Shown in pieces: positions 18,085 to 20,916 of a stretch of 20,916 nucleotides of DNA. The DNA lies in contig BFEA01000051.1 in assembly GCA_003427395.1 (NCBI GenBank), positions 2,922,572 to 2,943,487 of the forward strand. The letters run 5' to 3'. The first letter of the stretch is position 1. Each line of letters starts with the position of its first letter. Origin of the DNA: Chara braunii (lineage: Eukaryota > Streptophyta > Charophyceae > Charales > Characeae). The position numbers and the translations under genes are program-made. A model generated the notes under the pieces. It was not told the origin of the DNA, did no database searches, and was given only the letters and a program-made list of their open reading frames with translations.

Positions 18085-18500
18085 TCATAGCACTGCACTC
18101 AACCCACATCATACCACAACCAACCCACATAGTAGTGCACAGCTCACAATGCCTCACATAGTACTGAAAGAGCCCACATAGCTCTGCACCCAGCCTGCAC
18201 AGGGCCCCACCCAGCCCACATACTAGTGCACCCAGCCCACATAGTACCACACCCGATCCACATAGTACCGCATCCGGCCGACATATTCCCGCATGCAGTT
18301 GCTGGAGTGCCACACTGTGCCTACACAGTACCACATAGTAATGTCAAGTCCACATAATACTGCAGGCAGTCCACATGGTACTATGCCTGGCAAACATGGT
18401 ACTGTACCCTGCCTGCATAGTCCCACACCACCCACTGGCCCAGGTGGTGCTTCATGACGCCCACATTGTACAGCACCAAGACCGTAGTACTGCATCCAGG
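18085..18500. repeat. 21-bp minisatellite, main array
   Basis: About 400 bases of diverged tandem units with consensus close to CCCACATAGTACCACACCCAG. Clear units are near 18190-18260 (CCCACATACTAGTGCACCCAG, CCCACATAGTACCACACCCG, TCCACATAGTACCGCATCCG). The 3' half is more diverged (TCCACATGGTACTATGCCTGG). Frames open through it on minus translate to repeated YYVGWVH/GVGLC-like phrases and are not considered genes. Confidence 0.75.
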
Positions 18501-18648
18501 TCAGGTCACAGCCAATAGATAGATCGCACGAAATTAAAAGAAGATTGTTCTGGTGGCCTATCACAGGCAGAAAGAGGCTCGTGAGCCGCTCCTCCTCTCC
18601 ATTCCAAGCTCGATACGAACTCAGTCCATCTCCAATACTTCTGTACAT

Positions 18649-18838
18649 GCTGGACCTGTTTCCCAACAGGTGTTGCTCCCCACCAATAGCTGAATCCCTT
18701 CCCGGAGGAATAATGGATGCTGGACCTGTTTTCAAACAGGTGTTTCTCCCCACCAATAAATGGATCCCTTCCCGGAGGAAACTGGAGGTGCCTGCTCTTA
18801 TCAGCACTTCCAGCACCCTGGCACAGGTCTTTCGGAAA
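18649..18838 (+). mobile_element. SINE-like retroposon with internal 70-bp duplication
   Basis: The segment GCTGGACCTGTTTCC ... CCACCAATA ... CCCTTCCCGGAGGAA occurs twice in tandem, at 18649-18718 and 18719-18788. It is followed by GTGCCTGCTCTTATCAGCAC and an A-rich end (18838-18856). The family is the one at 14930-15092. The duplication is specific to this copy among those in the window. Confidence 0.7.
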
Positions 18839-18879
18839 ACAAAAACAAAAAAACACTGAATGAGTGATGCGAGAGACGG

Positions 18880-18905
18880 AGTGATTCAACCAATAGATAA
18901 TCATT
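18880..18905 (-). repeat. SINE A-box segment
   Basis: On minus, ATTATCTATTGGTTGAATCAC matches the A-box segment ATTATCTATTGGTTAAGTGA of the tRNA-like SINE at 17752-17855. No B box follows in the short distance examined. Confidence 0.4.
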
Positions 18906-19269
18906 ATTACTGAACGTCGATAGATCCTGCAGTACTGACACGCCCTCGTCAGATTTCCCTGACATGTTCGTCACAGAAAGCCTTGGCAGTGTTGGCACAT
19001 CTGCTGTGGTATGGGATAGGAATAGGGGACATGTAAAGCAGGATGACGACAAACGAAAGCTAGGGTAGGGGCAGGTCCAAGCTGCTACTAGCTTGGCCTC
19101 ACTCCCGATCAGGGGCCCAGGAAATGACTTAAAAGGCAGTCCTCACTGAACCCTACATTCAGCACTCAGCACTCCACATCACCTCAGCATTCAACCTCAC
19201 ACTGTCATGAAACAACATATGTGTGGAACTGTCAGTCACTCCAGGTCGACGGCAGCGCCAGGTACGTGA
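18906..19269. other. Unassigned sequence, no gene seen
   Basis: No gene recognised. CAGCACTCAGCACTC-type words near 19158-19190 form a weak, short repetition. Confidence 0.4.
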
Positions 19270-19272
19270 TGC

Positions 19273-19569
19273 ATGACAACCGGACAAGGCACACTGTCAG
19301 GAGATCCAGTGAAGCTCGCTGAGTATGCTCATTGGCGGACGCCTGATGGTCACACTCGCTTCACATGGAGAACGAACCCAGCTGGGGTACGTCAGACTCG
19401 GGACACCGGGTCATTCTGCACTAAGCCGGTCACCCCCAGCTTCGATATGTCATCGATTAGCCATGAGAGGGCAGAGGATAGAGCGGGGGAGGCGCCAGGG
19501 CTGGGCCCAGGTCAAAAATGGTTCCAGGGACACAAGGGATTAAGGGATCAGCAAGGAATAAGGGAATGA
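19273..19569 (+). pseudogene. Possible LINE ORF1 N-terminal fragment
   Basis: A 98-codon plus frame begins GQGTLSGDPVKLAEYAHWRT and continues DGHTRFTWRTN. It resembles the start of the ORF1-like protein near 4999-5130 (GRLLRDPVKVTRW, WRTVDPGHEG, DGSLTRWKWERN). The order of the shared words DPVK, WRT, DG.TR.. W.R.N is the same in both, but identity is low and alignment needs gaps. If real, this is the 5' part of another, diverged element. Its 3' side runs to an A-rich stretch at 19741-19773. Alternatively it is chance. Confidence 0.35.
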
Positions 19570-19740
19570 GACCAGTCCGCAGGGTGCAAGGCTGCGAGCA
19601 GAGTTTATCACCCTGCCTACGACTCGGAGGAGCAATCAACTGTCTCAGTGTCCTTCAACCATAATGGAAGGAAGTGTGGTGTGAGACTGAGTTAAAGATG
19701 TAGTGGAACCGGGTTCACAGCCCCCACACGGGCCCAAGGT

Positions 19741-19773
19741 AAATAAATTATGTTTATAAAAATAAAAAAAAAG
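19741..19773 (+). repeat. A-rich tail-like stretch
   Basis: AATAAATTATG ... AAAATAAAAAAAAAG resembles a polyadenylation signal followed by a short poly(A). It could be the 3' end of a retroposed sequence lying to its left. Confidence 0.4.
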
Positions 19774-19795
19774 ATATATGGCCCTATATGGCTCC

Positions 19796-19830
19796 ATGGG
19801 ATGTTGGACCTAATTTCCGGTAGGGGTCGA
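19796..19830 (+). repeat. SINE-like fragment
   Basis: GGGATGTTGGACCTAATTTCC matches the head of the SINE family (GGGACGCTGGACCCAGTTTCC at 14953). Only about 30 bases are recognisable. Confidence 0.4.
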
Positions 19831-20149
19831 GGGCAGCCATTTATTTACCAAACGACTACAGTAACTGTAGTACTGTCACATGCGATGCGAACTCCACAAG
19901 CGAGTGGTAAGTGTTGAACCCTCACATTCTGCCCCAGGGTAGGGCTGACTGCGACAGACTGCGACTGAGGGAGTGGAGGGCCCGAGGGGTGCTTCTGGAG
20001 AATTGCAGAGGCCGGGAAGGGGTCAGTCTCCTGAGATAAGGGTCATAGATAGATAAAAACGTCAAAAAAAGACAAAAAAAAAAAATGCTCCCCTAAGGGC
20101 GCTGAGTTCCCTAACCACTTCTTTGGAAGATCATTTTTTCCCAGAGGCC
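19831..20149. other. Unassigned sequence with A-rich run
   Basis: No gene seen. An A-rich run at 20064-20084 (CAAAAAAAGACAAAAAAAAA) could be a retroposon tail whose body lies to the left. Confidence 0.35.
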
Positions 20150-20225
20150 CGCCCATTGGCTGACCTAAACTCACATCATTTGCCTGAAATTGCCTCAGGT
20201 TCTGGGTTCAAATCCCGCCCGTGCC
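20150..20225 (+). other. tRNA-like pol III promoter pair (SINE head or tRNA relic)
   Basis: GGGTTCAAATCCC at 20204-20216 contains a near-consensus B box (GGTTCAAATCC) within a GGG/CCC T-arm-like stem with a 7-base loop. TTGGCTGACCTA at 20156-20167 is a weak A-box match 48 bases upstream. No acceptor stem or anticodon arm closes, so it is not a functional tRNA. Confidence 0.4.
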
Positions 20226-20354
20226 CAGGACACACTCCCACTGAGTCCCTCCCACACAAGAGTTCAGCCACATTCCTCAAGGGTAAGCATAACGTGGTAA
20301 CAACATCAGTCAGATGCGTCAGGGCTCAACACTTACCACTCGTTTGTGGAGTGA

Positions 20355-20407
20355 GCACACGCACACACACGCACACACACACACACACACACTCCCACAC
20401 ACACACA
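20355..20407 (+). repeat. (CA)n microsatellite
   Basis: CA repeat with G and C interruptions, ending directly at the first hammerhead-like unit. Confidence 0.95.
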
Positions 20408-20478
20408 ACCTCCTGATGAGTCGGTGAAAGTCCGACGAAACAGTCTGGGACAGTCATGCTTTTTTGTAGTGTATATCG

Positions 20479-20480
<2 letters not shown>
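20408..20480 (+). ncRNA. Hammerhead ribozyme-like core, unit 1 (core intact)
   Basis: CTGATGA (20413-20419) is followed by a perfect 5-bp stem II, GTCGG (20420-20424) with CCGAC (20432-20436), a 7-base loop, and GAAA (20437-20440). These are the invariant elements of a hammerhead core in correct order. ACAGTCTG (20440-20447) would be one strand of stem III. The partner strand and the cleavage site expected 5' of the core are replaced by the CA repeat. A local hairpin GTC-TGG-GAC with a GTC triplet at 20453-20455 is an alternative, but no stem I partner is seen for that geometry. Cleavage by this copy alone is therefore doubtful. Confidence 0.6.
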
Positions 20481-20509
<29 letters not shown>

Positions 20510-20532
20510 GCGCGCGCGCGCCCGCACACACA
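20480..20532 (+). repeat. (CA)n-(CG)n microsatellite
   Basis: About 13 CA units run straight into about six CG units (near 20509-20521), then CCCG and a few more CA. Alternating purine-pyrimidine DNA of this kind is the classic Z-DNA-forming type. Confidence 0.95.
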
Positions 20533-20589
20533 CGTCGCTAACTCTGGGCGATGTGGTGAGTCGTTGTCCATCAGTCAATGCATCCTGGT

Positions 20590-20697
20590 CAGACTGTCTG
20601 TCCAGGTTCAACCTCCTGATGAGTCCGAGAAAGTCCAACAAAACAGTCTGGCATACTCATGCTTTTTTTGAGTGTACAGCGAATATGACAGCACAGT
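20590..20697 (+). ncRNA. Hammerhead ribozyme-like unit 2 (type III geometry, degenerate)
   Basis: CAGACTGT (20590-20597) is perfectly complementary to ACAGTCTG (20643-20650), an 8-bp stem III. It is followed by C20598, giving a GTC cleavage-type triplet. CTGATGA is at 20616-20622, and AACCTC just before it could close a small stem I with AGG at 20604-20606. CTGTCTGTC at 20594-20602 looks like a 4-base duplication that displaces stem I. Stem II (GTCCG/CCAAC) has two mismatches and the GAAA is AAAA (20640-20643), so the unit is expected to be inactive. The linker TTTTTTTGAGTGTA ... GAATATGACAGCACAGTGTC ends the unit. Confidence 0.6.
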
Positions 20698-20756
20698 GTC
20701 TCTCTCTCTCTCTCTCACACACACACATACACACACACACACACACGCACACACAT
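20697..20756 (+). repeat. (TC)n-(CA)n microsatellite
   Basis: About ten TC units are followed by about 18 CA units with T and G interruptions. It lies between hammerhead-like units 2 and 3. Confidence 0.95.
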
Positions 20757-20829
20757 AGAAAGTCCGACAAAACAATCTCGCATAGTCATACTTTTTTTGA
20801 GTGTATAGCGAATATGACAGCACAATGTC
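20757..20829 (+). ncRNA. Hammerhead-like unit 3 (3' part only)
   Basis: GAAAGTCCGACAAAAC, GCATAGTCATAC and GAGTGTATAGCGAATATGAC match units 1 and 2 from the stem II loop onward. The CTGATGA core and stem I are missing, replaced by CA repeat. G12 of GAAA is A, as in unit 2. Confidence 0.65.
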
Positions 20830-20853
20830 ACACACACACACACACACACACAG

Positions 20854-20916
<63 letters not shown>
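20829..20916 (+). repeat. (CA)n-(GA)n microsatellite to window end
   Basis: About 11 CA units, CAGACACA, then about 30 GA units running off the window end. Confidence 0.98.

Noticed and set aside
18014-18816. 106- and 197-codon minus frames as a gene
   Set aside because: The repeated YYVG/CGLG phrases track the 21-bp minisatellite and SINE sequence.
20326-20847. Cys/Val-rich minus-strand frames
   Set aside because: They are antisense translations of CA/CG microsatellites.

Overview
This window reads as repeat-rich intergenic DNA from a eukaryote, not a prokaryotic operon. It contains decayed non-LTR (L1/LINE-like) retrotransposons on both strands, poly(A)- and (TAA)n-tailed short retroposons, minisatellites, long CA/GA/TTA microsatellites, a probable MITE and scattered single Ns of a draft assembly. 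I see no intact host gene. The host cannot be named from the sequence. The zinc-binding tail of the LINE ORF2 would fit a plant or streptophyte-alga lineage, but that is only a guess.

Layout. 1-740: mostly unassigned, with one SINE fragment. 741-1480 (-): 3' end of a LINE ORF2, joined to a GGTTTGGAA-type minisatellite with higher-order structure (1497-2325). 2425-3320: a CpG-containing degenerate coding-like region of unknown identity. 3398-3571: a polypurine tract, followed by another LINE tail (3588-3770, -). 3844-4373: two clusters of a perfect GC-core palindrome with 26-bp period around an AT-rich block. 4702-4938: a MITE-like element with 51-nt terminal inverted repeats and a TTAT duplication. 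4943-10568 (+): the main LINE, with ORF1-like and ORF2 (endonuclease, reverse transcriptase, C-terminal domain) both broken by stops and frameshifts. It is cut off by a minus-strand SINE whose (TAA)n tail is the (TTA)n tract at 10573-10640. 11689-13905 (-): a second 5'-truncated LINE of related type, meeting head-to-head a third LINE tail (13905-14710, +). 14930-15092: a SINE. 15143-16570 (-): a LINE tail split by a ~960-bp poly(A)-tailed insertion with an 8-bp target-site duplication. 16941-17000: (CA)30. 17565-18840: SINE pieces and a 21-bp minisatellite. 19270-19773: a possible ORF1-like fragment ending in an A-rich tail. 20150-20225: a tRNA-like promoter pair.

The most interesting part is 20408-20829. 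Three diverged units, each with part or all of a hammerhead-ribozyme core, alternate with CA, CG, TC and GA microsatellites. The first unit has an intact CTGATGA, stem II and GAAA core. The second keeps an 8-bp stem III with a GTC cleavage-type triplet in type III (stem III open) geometry. This fits a decayed hammerhead-bearing tandem satellite or retrozyme-like repeat. Next in interest are the palindromic 26-bp repeat family and the nested retroposed insert.
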